Positions 1-8,400 of a DNA stretch of 15,925 nucleotides are shown here, one piece after another (position 1 is the first letter of the stretch; every line of letters begins with the position of its first letter). The notes below the pieces were generated by a model, which saw nothing but the letters and a program-made list of their open reading frames with translations, had not been told where the DNA came from and searched no databases. A program made the translations under genes and the position numbers. This DNA is from JAGOLU01 sp964542665 (lineage in GTDB: Bacteria; Patescibacteriota; Microgenomatia; UBA1406; GWC2-37-13): the NCBI GenBank assembly GCA_964542665.1, contig CAZIUF010000021.1:1-15925 (forward strand), written 5' to 3'.

Positions 1-766
1 CAAAGTTTGTCTCAGGTCGAGTGGTAAATACAGTTACCGAGCTTTTAGGTTCTTCTTTGATGGCGTAGGTGATCTCTATCCCCTCCCGCTTACCAATCCA
101 GTTGCGTTGACCGGCTTTGGTGCTCTCGGGCCAGTCAAGTCTGTCCAAATCTTGCAATAGTCGCTCAGCATAGTCGGTGATTTTGAAAAACCACTGTTCC
201 ATATCTTTTTGGATGACCGGAGTATCGCACCGCTCACATTTCCCATCGACAACTTGCTCGTTGGCGAGCACTGTCTGGCAAAGACCTGGGCACCAGTTCA
301 CTGCTTGTTTTTTACGATAGGCCAGCCCGCGTTTGTACAAAAAGAGGAAAAACCACTGTGTCCATCTATAGTATTCCGGTCGGTGAGCAGCGAGGACGAG
401 ATCCCAGTCATAGGATAGGCCAGTTGATTGCATTTGGGCAGTAAAAGTCTTGATGGCATCCTCGGTACTGATAGCCGGATGCACACCCGTTTTGATGGCG
501 TAATTTTCAGCAGGTAAGCCAAATGAGTCAAATCCCATCGGATGCAGGACCTGGTATCCCTTCATGCGTGAATAGCGTGAAAAGATATCGGTCGCAGTAT
601 ATCCCTCAATGTGCCCCACATGGAGCCCGGCCCCTGATGGGTACGGAAACATATCAAGGATATAACGTTTCTTTGAGTTTTTTGCGAGATGAGGCGTCTG
701 ATACAGCTTATCACTCGCCCACTGATCGGCCCATTTTTTTTCAAATGTTTGGGGTTGGTATTTCAT
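1..766 (-). CDS. leuS: Leucyl-tRNA synthetase, N-terminal part (3' end outside window)
   Basis: Class Ia synthetase that charges tRNA-Leu with leucine in the cytoplasm. About 255 codons are visible, from the ATG at 766 to the left edge without a stop. I read this frame directly. It starts MKYQPQTFEKKW, then has the HIGH-type signature as HVGH in a GLHVGHIEGYTATD context. Next come HPMGFDSFGLPAENYA, a zinc-binding-like segment (NWCPGLCQTVLANEQV followed by CERC), and DMEQWFFKIT. The last visible part, VFTTRPETNF, is the start of the CP1 editing insertion. The KMSKS loop, anticodon-binding domain and C-terminus lie outside the window. The gene follows tRNA-Leu and tRNA-Ser on the same strand, with a palindrome cluster between. 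The frame is intact with no frameshift. Family assignment is near certain. Confidence 0.96.
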   Translation of the reverse strand, partial: MKYQPQTFEKKWADQWASDKLYQTPHLAKNSKKRYILDMFPYPSGAGLHVGHIEGYTATDIFSRYSRMKGYQVLHPMGFDSFGLPAENYAIKTGVHPAISTEDAIKTFTAQMQSTGLSYDWDLVLAAHRPEYYRWTQWFFLFLYKRGLAYRKKQAVNWCPGLCQTVLANEQVVDGKCERCDTPVIQKDMEQWFFKITDYAERLLQDLDRLDWPESTKAGQRNWIGKREGIEITYAIKEEPKSSVTVFTTRPETNF

Positions 767-782
767 GTGTTATGAAATGTAA

Positions 783-788
783 AGTATA
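783..788 (-). promoter_or_regulatory. Possible -10 box for leuS
   Basis: On the minus strand a TATACT hexamer lies 16 nt before the leuS ATG, which would give a leader of roughly ten bases. There is no convincing -35 at the right distance, only a T-rich stretch. The spacing resembles the short-leader promoters seen elsewhere in this window. leuS could equally be read through from the tRNAs upstream. Confidence 0.35.
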
Positions 789-794
789 AACCAA

Positions 795-833
795 GGCTTC
801 GCATTAAAAAGGCGAAGCCGCGTTTGACGCGGC
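795..833 (-). terminator. Two overlapping GC-rich hairpins, possible terminator after tRNA-Ser
   Basis: In minus-strand reading, a 7-bp stem GCCGCGT/ACGCGGC with a 3-nt loop (833 to 817) is followed within a few bases by CCTTTTT. A second stem, GGCTTCGC/GCGAAGCC (819-812 with 802-795), shares bases with it and carries the T-run in its loop. The first could act as an intrinsic terminator for the nucleotidyltransferase-tRNA unit before leuS. The two stems are partly exclusive, so an attenuator-like switch is possible but unproven. Confidence 0.4.
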
Positions 834-849
834 AGACTTGTCCACCGTA

Positions 850-903
850 GTCCCGTTCAAGCGGGACGAAGGCGGAGGTAATGGGCTTTCCGCCTGAGGC
901 GGA
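850..903. repeat. Small palindrome cluster (REP-like)
   Basis: Two further perfect short palindromes lie here: GTCCCG (850-855) with CGGGAC (862-867), and TCCGCC (889-894) with GGCGGA (898-903) around a TGA loop. Together with the hairpins at 795-833 there are four GC-rich stem-loops in about 110 bases between tRNA-Ser and leuS. Small unrelated palindromes of this kind look like dispersed intergenic repeats, but only one cluster occurs in this window, so genome-wide repetition cannot be shown here. Confidence 0.6.
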
Positions 904-951
904 TAAACTTCTCATCCCATTACAAACTCTGCACTCAGCGGAGGTAATGGG
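872..951. repeat. Direct repeat of the tRNA-Ser 3' end
   Basis: The 14-mer GCGGAGGTAATGGG at 872-885 is repeated exactly at 938-951. The second copy is the 3' end of tRNA-Ser: discriminator, acceptor strand and the start of the T stem. Between them, CCCATTAC (916-923) is complementary to the GTAATGGG part of both copies, so it can pair with either one. Confidence 0.75.
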
Positions 952-1025
952 ATTCGAACCCATGTGAGCGGTAAAGCTCAAAGGTTTAGCAAACCTTCGC
1001 AATAGGCCATCTATGCGATACCTCC
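939..1025 (-). tRNA. tRNA-Ser (anticodon GCU)
   Basis: Class II tRNA of 87 nt. The acceptor stem GGAGGTA pairs with TACCTCC over 7 bp, with G as discriminator, typical of tRNA-Ser. The anticodon stem AAGGT/ACCTT encloses the loop TTGCTAA, so the anticodon is GCT. A long variable arm (TGAGC/GCTCA) and a T arm ATGGG-TTCGAAT-CCCAT complete the cloverleaf. CCA is not encoded, so it must be added after transcription. It lies 50 nt downstream of tRNA-Leu, likely in the same transcript. Confidence 0.95.
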
Positions 1026-1075
1026 TATCAATCAGCTTGTAGCTAAAAGCTATTAGCTAAATGCTTTTTTTGATG

Positions 1076-1157
1076 TGCCGACGGAGGGAGTTGAACCCTC
1101 AAGCTGTAAAGCATACGCTTCTGAGACGTACGTGTCTGCCAGTTCCACCACGTCGGC
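1076..1157 (-). tRNA. tRNA-Leu (anticodon CAG)
   Basis: Class II tRNA of 82 nt. The acceptor stem GCCGACG/CGTCGGC has A as discriminator. The D arm is GTGGAACTGGCAGAC. The anticodon stem TACGT/GCGTA contains one T-G pair and encloses CTCAGAA, giving CAG. The variable arm is short (GCT/AGC), and the T arm is GAGGG-TTCAACT-CCCTC. CCA is not encoded. It begins 18 nt after the nucleotidyltransferase stop and precedes tRNA-Ser and leuS, which encodes the enzyme that charges it. Confidence 0.95.
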
Positions 1158-1175
1158 ATATACAACAGGTGTGTA

Positions 1176-2018
1176 TTATACCTCGTTTCGAGTCCGATCG
1201 ATCGGGTGAAACCATAGTTGGGTATCGGTTATATACTCCCTGGTGAGATGACGTTTGATCCGGCGAAGTTGAAACCGTTTAGCTAACTTTTCGAGTACAT
1301 CACCAAATATTCGGAGTTGTAATATGTGTCTGTTGCTCCTTTTTGAAATGGGGACATCACCTGACTGGGTGAAGGTAAAATTTGGTAAATACGCGCTAAC
1401 CCAGGGGTTTGCTATTTGAAACTGCTCATAATAGTTGCGCCTGTCATACAGAGCCCGAATTTGGGCCATTTCTCGAGCCGAATAGAGAGATATTTTGGAG
1501 GATGGCACAATCAGGTCGCTTTCATCAAGCCACAGATTGAGACAGACTTTATTTGGGTCATGTTTAGCACCTCGTCTATGCCTCACACCCAATATCTGAG
1601 CCACTCCCAAAACAATGAGTCGGGTGATAAATAACCGATGTGGTGAGGTGATCATCATCAGGTCAATATCGTCGTCAGGCGTGGCATTGGACAACGCACA
1701 GCTCCCTGTTAAGGCAATCAAAGAAACGGTTGGGATAACCTGACAAATCTGTAGAAATCTGTGTATCGATGCAAGTTTTCTATTGGTTTCCTCTATTCTT
1801 TTTTGATATTGTTCACCTGGTATCTCATGCCAGATTTCGGTGTACGTTTCTGTTGTGACGTCAAAGGAATATTTTTTATCTTGGGCGGCAGCACGTAATG
1901 ATTTATTCAGATTTTTTATATCAAAAGACTTCTGAATATATCTATATATATCTTTCTGTGTCAACCTTTTCCCTTGCATTCCATAGTATCTGAGTACTTC
2001 TGATATACTTATATTCAT
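1176..2018 (-). CDS. Nucleotidyltransferase-fold protein
   Basis: A 280-residue cytoplasmic protein with a polymerase-beta-type nucleotidyltransferase core. The motif LTGSCALSNATPDDDIDLMM (about 103-122) supplies the GS signature (G105, S106) and two metal-binding acidic residues (D117, D119). The N-terminal 60 residues look helical, possibly a winged helix (GKRLTQKDIYRYIQ). After the core is a hydrophobic helix, then VCLNLWLDESDL with a possible third acidic residue, then a Lys/Arg-rich C-terminus. It is not a CCA-adding enzyme by length or motif layout. The substrate is unknown; a small-molecule or RNA transferase is possible. It lies directly upstream of two tRNA genes on the same strand and diverges from the PEGA gene. 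Fold call is firm, function open. Confidence 0.85.
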   Translation of the reverse strand: MNISISEVLRYYGMQGKRLTQKDIYRYIQKSFDIKNLNKSLRAAAQDKKYSFDVTTETYTEIWHEIPGEQYQKRIEETNRKLASIHRFLQICQVIPTVSLIALTGSCALSNATPDDDIDLMMITSPHRLFITRLIVLGVAQILGVRHRRGAKHDPNKVCLNLWLDESDLIVPSSKISLYSAREMAQIRALYDRRNYYEQFQIANPWVSAYLPNFTFTQSGDVPISKRSNRHILQLRIFGDVLEKLAKRFQLRRIKRHLTREYITDTQLWFHPIDRTRNEV

Positions 2019-2055
2019 TTTTATATAGTTATGAACTTCGCTTGCCTTCCCTTTC

Positions 2056-2064
2056 TGCTATAAT
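2056..2064 (+). promoter_or_regulatory. Extended -10 promoter of the PEGA gene, leaderless
   Basis: TGCTATAAT is a perfect extended -10 element (TGnTATAAT). It ends 6 bases before the ATG at 2071, so transcription would begin at or next to the start codon, giving a leaderless mRNA. No good -35 is seen, as expected for an extended -10 promoter. Confidence 0.7.
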
Positions 2065-2070
2065 ATATAC

Positions 2071-3381
2071 ATGATCATTCGGATTGTCACAGCGATATTA
2101 TTTGTTGCAATTTTAGTAAGTATTGTCGCATATGCTCGTGGATATCGACTGGATGTCTCAAGCACTGCTATCACCTCCACAGGGCTCGTGGCAGTCACAT
2201 CCACTCCGCGCACCGCCAAAGTATACGTCAACAGTGAACTAAAAGGCATTACTGATCTCAGCCTCAACCTTGCGCCCGGTACATACACGTTTACGGTCGT
2301 CAAAGAAGGTTATTTCCCCTGGCAAAAGACCGTCAAACTGAAAGGTGAGATAGTCCAGAGTCTTGATGCGATACTCTATCCGGTCAACTCATCGCTCAAC
2401 CCGCTGACAAATATCGGCATCGTAAAAGCCATACCCATAGGCACAGAGTCAGACCGCATCATCCTTTTTAGTGATAATAGTCCAAAGGTCCCGACTGAGG
2501 AACCCGCTCTTCCCGAGCCTACACCCTCCTCAGATGGGTCGACCGCAGGTATCTATGTCTACGACGCGAGTCGACGAGTGATCTCATTTTTGCCCAATCT
2601 ACAACGAATCATTTCCTATGACAAGATTGGTCCAGCGCTCAATCCGCTTGATTTAGAAATCGTTTTCTCACCCGATGGAAAACAAATGATCGTTTTTACC
2701 GTTGAAACCACTACCGAAAACACCCGGAGCACATACCGGCAGTACAATGAGTATTACCCTCGATATACTCCACCCGAAAGTTTCATACAGGCACTCCTTG
2801 TGAATATTGATGAGGCCGATGGTACACCACTGAATATCACTGAAACGGTTGAATCTCTGATGGATGCCTGGACGCAGACCAAAGATCGCCAACTCAGTAC
2901 ACTCACCAAAGCGATGGATGTCCCATTGGGTGATTTTTTCAAGGAAACCACACATATCCTCGATATCAGTCAGGATAAAACCCGTATCTTGTACCAAGCC
3001 ACTGCATCAGCAAGTCTCGCGCCTATACTCAAGCAGCCGCTGATCGGAAGTAATCAAACGAGTGAGGTTAGAAACACTGAACCAAACAATGTGTATCTGT
3101 ATGATGTTAAGGAAGATAAAAACTATCCCATCATCAGTAGTTCTGAGGCTCAGAAACAATCTCTTCCCATACTTCATCCAAACTCAAAAAATATTATTTT
3201 TAATGAATCAAAGTCGATCAGTATTTCTGATTTTGATGGGAAAAATAAATACAAAGTATATTCTGGACCTTTTGACCCACGATTTTTTGCAATCTCGAGT
3301 GATGGGCGTATTTTCGTACTGACCAATCTCAATCCCGAACTAGCCAAGTTCGGCGATCTCTACGCTGTTGGGATAAGATAA
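2071..3381 (+). CDS. PEGA domain envelope protein with TolB-like repeats
   Basis: A 436-residue protein anchored by an N-terminal hydrophobic segment (about 4-22), with the rest probably outside the cytoplasm. A PEGA domain follows at about 37-104: VAVTSTPRTAKVYVNSELKG, then LAPGTYTFTVVKEGYFPW. Next is a Pro/Glu-rich linker (about 139-155), then several short repeats in the style of TolB/beta-propeller blades: FSPDGKQMIVF, SQDKTRILYQ, HPNSKNIIFNE and SSDGRIFVLTN. PEGA domains are associated with surface or cell-wall proteins; no enzymatic motif is visible. The gene is convergent with the sortase, 30 bp apart, with no clear terminator hairpin between. It lacks a C-terminal sorting signal, so it is unlikely to be a sortase substrate. 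Domain call is strong, role unknown. Confidence 0.9.
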   Translation: MIIRIVTAILFVAILVSIVAYARGYRLDVSSTAITSTGLVAVTSTPRTAKVYVNSELKGITDLSLNLAPGTYTFTVVKEGYFPWQKTVKLKGEIVQSLDAILYPVNSSLNPLTNIGIVKAIPIGTESDRIILFSDNSPKVPTEEPALPEPTPSSDGSTAGIYVYDASRRVISFLPNLQRIISYDKIGPALNPLDLEIVFSPDGKQMIVFTVETTTENTRSTYRQYNEYYPRYTPPESFIQALLVNIDEADGTPLNITETVESLMDAWTQTKDRQLSTLTKAMDVPLGDFFKETTHILDISQDKTRILYQATASASLAPILKQPLIGSNQTSEVRNTEPNNVYLYDVKEDKNYPIISSSEAQKQSLPILHPNSKNIIFNESKSISISDFDGKNKYKVYSGPFDPRFFAISSDGRIFVLTNLNPELAKFGDLYAVGIR

Positions 3382-3411
3382 ACAACAGCAAAGTGCACCC
3401 TTTTTACTATT

Positions 3412-4167
3412 TTAGGTTACTTTTCGCCGTGCAAAAACAAGAAGTCTTTGAAGTGTCGTACCTGGTGGCCAACACGTCTGGAGTGTAAGGAGCTCTTCGT
3501 CTGTTTGACGAGTCATATACTCAACTTGATCTGGATTCACCTTAGTACTCCCCTCCACTATATATACATATCTTCTTCCCTGATAAAACAGATTGATTTC
3601 GTCGCCAGCTTCGAGTTTATAAAGAAGATAGAAAACTGCGTTGTATGTACTAATGTTCCACACATAGTCTGTCGAGTGGGCAAATAGGAAAATGTGTCCT
3701 CTATCGCCTGGAAAGTAGGTCCCTGCAGCGTGAGCAACACCAAATCTAAGCTTATCTAGATAATCTTTCTCATCTGCAGGATTTACATTGGGGATAATAC
3801 GTGCATTTGCCGCAATTTTGGGGACAACTATCGAAAATTCTGGATCAACTGGGGTGAGCGTTTCACGTTGATTCAGCTTAAAAAATCGAGCAAATTGACT
3901 CTCAGGAGGCGGTTGAGGGGTAGGTTTTCCCTCATCTTCCTTCATCGGATCAGCCACAATATACTGCTTTTGGATGAGATTTGTATTGACGAAATAGCTG
4001 ACTTCTGAGATGACCGGTTCAAAAAATATTTTTACCGTAAAAAATATTGATAGGAGTATGAGCCAGTTGCCAAGCGTACGTAGCGTCACGATGCGAATAA
4101 ATCGCCGATCCTCAAAGTGCTTGAGGTATCTATTCCAATCAATAGTGTGTGTTTCTTGGTTGGTCAT
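3412..4167 (-). CDS. Sortase family transpeptidase
   Basis: A 251-residue membrane-bound cysteine transpeptidase that cleaves sorting signals and joins proteins to a cell-surface acceptor. A cytoplasmic N-tail is followed by a membrane segment (about 30-52), a Pro-rich linker (82-88), and the sortase barrel from about 110. All three catalytic residues are visible: H164 in LFAHSTD, C232 in TLQTCWPPGTT and R241 in LQRLLVFA. The TLxTC form with a following proline-rich loop is closest to class E/D-type sortases. It is complete and begins 35 nt after tRNA-Arg on the same strand, so may be co-transcribed with it. The nearest possible substrate in the window is the large surface protein at 5427-8942, though that carries no canonical LPXTG motif. 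Confidence 0.93.
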   Translation of the reverse strand: MTNQETHTIDWNRYLKHFEDRRFIRIVTLRTLGNWLILLSIFFTVKIFFEPVISEVSYFVNTNLIQKQYIVADPMKEDEGKPTPQPPPESQFARFFKLNQRETLTPVDPEFSIVVPKIAANARIIPNVNPADEKDYLDKLRFGVAHAAGTYFPGDRGHIFLFAHSTDYVWNISTYNAVFYLLYKLEAGDEINLFYQGRRYVYIVEGSTKVNPDQVEYMTRQTDEELLTLQTCWPPGTTLQRLLVFARRKVT

Positions 4168-4202
4168 GATGTTATTTCCAAATATCCTCGCAACTCTTTG
4201 TG

Positions 4203-4277
4203 TGCCATCGAGAGGAGTCGAACCTCCAACCTTTCCCTTAGGACGGGACTGCTCTATCCAAATTGAGCTACGACGGC
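4203..4277 (-). tRNA. tRNA-Arg (anticodon CCU)
   Basis: A 75-nt cloverleaf. The acceptor stem GCCGTCG/CGATGGC contains one G-T pair, with A as discriminator. The D arm GCTC/GAGC encloses a large loop. The anticodon arm GTCCC-GTCCTAA-GGGAA gives CCT, with a G-A mismatch at the outermost pair. The T arm is GGAGG-TTCGACT-CCTCT. CCA is not encoded. It precedes the sortase gene. Confidence 0.93.
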
Positions 4278-4312
4278 TGTACCTGAATGTATTGTATCAA
4301 GCACCTCTGACA

Positions 4313-4328
4313 TATACTTTGATATAGT
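4313..4328 (+). promoter_or_regulatory. Candidate -10 elements of dprA
   Basis: Two overlapping possibilities precede the ATG at 4336. TATACT (4313-4318) has TTGTAT 15 bases upstream at 4292-4297, and would give a leader of about 10 nt. TATAGT (4323-4328) ends 7 bases before the ATG, which would make the transcript leaderless. No Shine-Dalgarno sequence is visible (the bases before ATG read AATCTGC), which favours leaderless or near-leaderless initiation. Confidence 0.45.
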
Positions 4329-4335
4329 AATCTGC

Positions 4336-5430
4336 ATGGATACCACAGAAATGAGATTTGATCTGGGTTTTTCATATGCAACCGGAGTTGGTCCTTTGAG
4401 ATATAAACAATTATGCGAACACTTTGGTTCATCACAGAAAGCATTTGAGGCTCCCGAGAGGTCTTTGTCTGAAGTTCTCTCATCCCAGATCGCAAGTCAA
4501 TTTGTCACGTGGAGAAAAGCTTATATCCACACTGAGGTAGCTGCACAGCTAAAAAAGAAGAAGGTATTGGTATTAAATCAGTCTCACCCACACTATCCTC
4601 AAAGTCTATTGCAGATATCAGATCCTCCGATATGCCTCTATATCCGCACCTCACGAGCTGAGAATCTAGCACGGTTCAATACTGATCACCACATATCTAT
4701 AGTTGGCAGCAGAAAACACTCATCATACGGGAGAACCATGACTCATCGACTAGCTACAGACCTAGCAATAAATAAATTTACGATTGTGAGTGGAATGGCT
4801 CTTGGTATTGACGCGATTGCGCATATCGGTGCACTGGACTCTCAGGGTCATACCGTCGCTATTTTGGGGTGTGGTGTGGATGTGATTTACCCCCAAGAAA
4901 ATACACATCTTTATGATCGCATCCTGGACCAGGGTAGTATAGTGATGTCCGAATTTATACCTGGAACCCGTCCAATTCCTGGTTATTTTATCGCTCGCAA
5001 CCGGCTTGTTGCCGGGATCAGTAAAGGAGTAATCATCGTTGAAGGTGCAAAAGACTCAGGTAGCCTCACCACTGCCCGTATAGCAGCTGAGCAGGGTAAA
5101 GATGTCTATGCAGTCCCGGGAGAAGTAACCTCTCCCCATGCGGAGGCTCCTCTGCTCCTGCTCAAGCAAGGCGCACGACTCATCACAGATGCCTCAGATG
5201 TTTTGGGTGATTTTGGATTGAGTCAAATACCCACCTCTACACAAAATATCACGTTCGAAGATCCTATCGAACAGTCAATATATGAGTATATTCGGCAACA
5301 CAAAGATGTATATCCAGATGATCTGGCGGGCGATCTCAATATCGAGATCTTTATGCTAACAACGTATCTCTCCAAGATGGAGATTAAGGGTTTTCTCAAA
5401 AGAAACTTGACGGGCTCGATGTCGCTTTAA
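4336..5430 (+). CDS. dprA: DNA-processing protein DprA
   Basis: A 364-residue cytoplasmic protein that binds incoming single-stranded DNA during natural transformation and loads RecA. The N-terminal region (about 8-60, with ATGVGPLRYKQL) looks like a helix-hairpin-helix/SAM segment. The Rossmann-like DprA core spans about 118-290 with ISIVGSRKHSSYG, VSGMALGIDAIAH, GCGVDVIYP, FIARNRLVAG and GSLTTARIAAEQGKDVYAVPG. A C-terminal winged helix follows at about 306-357. Length is normal. It is convergent with the large surface gene, the two stop codons overlapping, and sits on the far side of that operon from comEA and comEC. Assignment is very secure. Confidence 0.97.
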   Translation: MDTTEMRFDLGFSYATGVGPLRYKQLCEHFGSSQKAFEAPERSLSEVLSSQIASQFVTWRKAYIHTEVAAQLKKKKVLVLNQSHPHYPQSLLQISDPPICLYIRTSRAENLARFNTDHHISIVGSRKHSSYGRTMTHRLATDLAINKFTIVSGMALGIDAIAHIGALDSQGHTVAILGCGVDVIYPQENTHLYDRILDQGSIVMSEFIPGTRPIPGYFIARNRLVAGISKGVIIVEGAKDSGSLTTARIAAEQGKDVYAVPGEVTSPHAEAPLLLLKQGARLITDASDVLGDFGLSQIPTSTQNITFEDPIEQSIYEYIRQHKDVYPDDLAGDLNIEIFMLTTYLSKMEIKGFLKRNLTGSMSL

Positions 5431-8400
5431 TCATCTTCCCTCATCATTCTGTGGGTTTTGGTATGCAAACGTGATTCTTCAACTGCGATAGCTCCAAGCA
5501 ACAGTCCGCATCCTATCGTAAATAGGATCATGGTTCGCATCTTAAGATTGATTTGAGGGGTGCTTGTAGTTGTATCGGTGACACCTTGAACATCACCATT
5601 CGCCCGACTTGCTACGAAAATGGGGGATTCTTCGTTTGATACAGTCAGCAGATTGCTAACTGAAGAGATGATGTTGGCACAACTTGCTGATGGGTCTGGA
5701 GCAATAAGCAGGCCATCATACATACCCATAGAGGTTTGTTCCGTGCAAATCTGACTCATCTCGAGGGCGTTGACCCTGACAGCTACCGTGTAACCTATTG
5801 CTTGACCAGGTTGCAATGAATGGCTATCGAGAATCATTTGGGATCCCGTTGTCACTGATGATTGGTTTGTCAGAAGATGCAGTACCTCAGCGTTTGCTGT
5901 CTTAATAAACTCTTCAAGCCTCACTTGGTTTATCGGGACATTTCCATCGTTGAGCACATACCCCGTGTATGAGACGATATAGTGATCAGAGTCACCCTTT
6001 TCTTTGTGAATATTCGTAATTTTTTTTCGGTGTGTCAAAGACGGCGATTTAGCCTCAGGCTTAGGACAATCAGTCGAGGGTTGCCATCGGAGATGGACGT
6101 TGGTCGGATGAGTTAACAAAGGTAGACCAGTGTCAATATCGTACAGATATCCGGATATGCGCACATCAACTAAAGTGTCAACTGCACGGATACCCGGCCA
6201 TTGTACTTCAAAGACAAACGGACTCTCATTTTTAACCTGGCTTGCGTTGAAGGTCGTGATGATTTCATCTGTGCGTAGACTGTCCGGCGCAATGATTTTG
6301 TAGCCAAGTTTCAGTTTTGCTGAGGTGCCGTCCGGCAAAGTCACCGTTCCTGGGATTTTCAATTGGTTTGACTCGTATTCGCAGACTGCAGGTGGCAAAT
6401 CAAAGTTTATTTTCGGCTTGACTGTCACTGCACAGGTCACATCAGAGCTACACGTATCTGGAAGATCTCCGGCAACGGGAACACATCTAAAGGAGCTACA
6501 CTGAGCACATCTTGCCTCATCACGCGCAACAGAGCGGACTATAAGTCCAGTATCATTGGGTGATTGTTTATTAAAATCCTGCTGAAGTGCAGGGTCATCT
6601 GGGTTATAGCTATACCTAACGCCTAATTGCCACTCAGAGCAGACTGCCCCCAAGCCCAAAGTGATATCCTGATATGGGGCAAGAGTTGCTTCACCCTTCT
6701 TATCTTGACAGGGTAACTGTGACAATCTATTTGTGTCTGTGCTTGTACCGTCATCTGAGAGGCAGTCGAGAAAATATCGGATGTGAACTTCCTTGTCACC
6801 GACCTGTTCTCCAGCTCTCCCAGAATTGGTTAGAGTGAAAGATCGCGCATTGGACTCATCTGTTTCACCGGGATCAAGAAATGGCTGCACATGTAGTGGG
6901 TGAGTTGTGTCTTGCAGCAGACTTTTCCTGAGCCCTTCAGCCACTGTATGAGGCGTATTAATGATAGGTGATGCATTTGCATTAACGCATTTTTCTGCTC
7001 GACATATCGATCGTACCGGTGCAGAGCCACACACGTTTGCATTTGTTGAGGCAAATCGAACTGTGTATTCATAAGGTGCAACTGCACTTGCGTGGTTAAA
7101 TGTATTTGCATCACCAGGTATAAGCGCGATTCCAGATAGACTACTAGTGATCGTGACTGTCGGATCGTCAATGGTGAGTATTATCGAGTAATATCCCTGA
7201 CTATCAGGTGTGCTTGAAACCGGTTGGGTGCCCAAAAACTGCACCAGTGGAGATATGGTCATCACTTTACCGTTGGCACATCCGAATAGTGGCTTTACTT
7301 TTACTGTTTTTGTTCCAGGAACACAGATAGATGCATTGTCTGTACTCAGCGCAACTGTCCGAACAGTAGTATCTTTTGCATCGTCGTATGTAAAATCCCT
7401 TTGAGATGTTTTTACGATATTAACCGTGTCACTCCCCGATTTTGCTTCTGCTATGTGCACGGTGTCTTTACCACTCAGACTGACTGAATAAACACCATCT
7501 TTGTCAGGTCCTGAAGCTGTCGTTTTTTTATCAAATGCGAGTGTTAGGTTGCCTGGGCGAGTAATGAGGTCATCAGCACATGTTAATATTGGTTTAAGCT
7601 TCAATATCCGTATAGGAGCAGACACATCGAATGTTGTTTCGCAACTTACAGTATTTGGTGTGGCATACTCAACGCCAGACCAGGTGGATCTATACGTACA
7701 TGATTCGTCTCCAACCGCTTCTGCACTCACTTTGATTTTGTTTGTTTCTGCGTCATATGCACATGTAGTAGAGGGAGATGTAGATATGACAGGTTTACCC
7801 TCAGTATGTATCGCCGATCCTTTGAGAACTTCAAAAGAATCGCCCGGGTACACAATTTTTGCGTGTCCTGATGGGGCTGTGCATACAGGTATAGGACGTA
7901 TTTTCATAGAAAGACTGGAATTGCACGTGACATACGGATGTGCATACTTGGTGTCATTTGTTGTCCAGGTCACGGTGAAGTTGCACTGACCCTCTTCTGG
8001 CCCTGCAGTGATCACGGTGCCCTTTGCAGAACAGTTCCCTGAGGCTAGGATGATCGGTTTGCCAACTACACCAACAGGATTTTGAAGGGGATGATTTACT
8101 TTATTTGAATCAGCAATATCGATCGATGAACCGGGTGTAAAGACGTCTTTGGCCGTGGGAAGATTTGATGGGCAGGCCAGAACATCAGTTACTGCTGAAA
8201 CAGGTATTGCTTCCGATGTGGGAGTAGCTTGTGGAGCTACTGTTGGCGATGGAGTGGTAGTAAGAGTTGGTTGCGGTGAATCAAGCACAAACATAAAGTG
8301 ATATGTGCTGATCGATCCCCCATCGCCGACTCTCCTGTCTCCATTTTCTTTCGTATTGTATTCAGCTCGATCAATAAATGATCCTTGGTTATTCATGATC

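Noticed and set aside
209..789. Short plus-strand frames at the left edge
   Set aside because: They are antisense to leuS, whose minus-strand frame is unmistakable.
1176..2018. Nucleotidyltransferase as the antitoxin partner of the HEPN protein (HEPN/MNT pair)
   Set aside because: The genes are about 13 kb apart, and the nucleotidyltransferase is much longer than MNT antitoxins.
1176..2018. CCA-adding tRNA nucleotidyltransferase, suggested by the neighbouring CCA-less tRNAs
   Set aside because: The protein is shorter than CCA-adding enzymes and lacks their recognisable downstream motifs; only the GS/DxD signature is shared.
7501..7989. 162-codon open frame on the plus strand
   Set aside because: It lies antisense inside the large surface gene, has no family features and no ribosome-binding site; the minus-strand frame is clearly the coding one.
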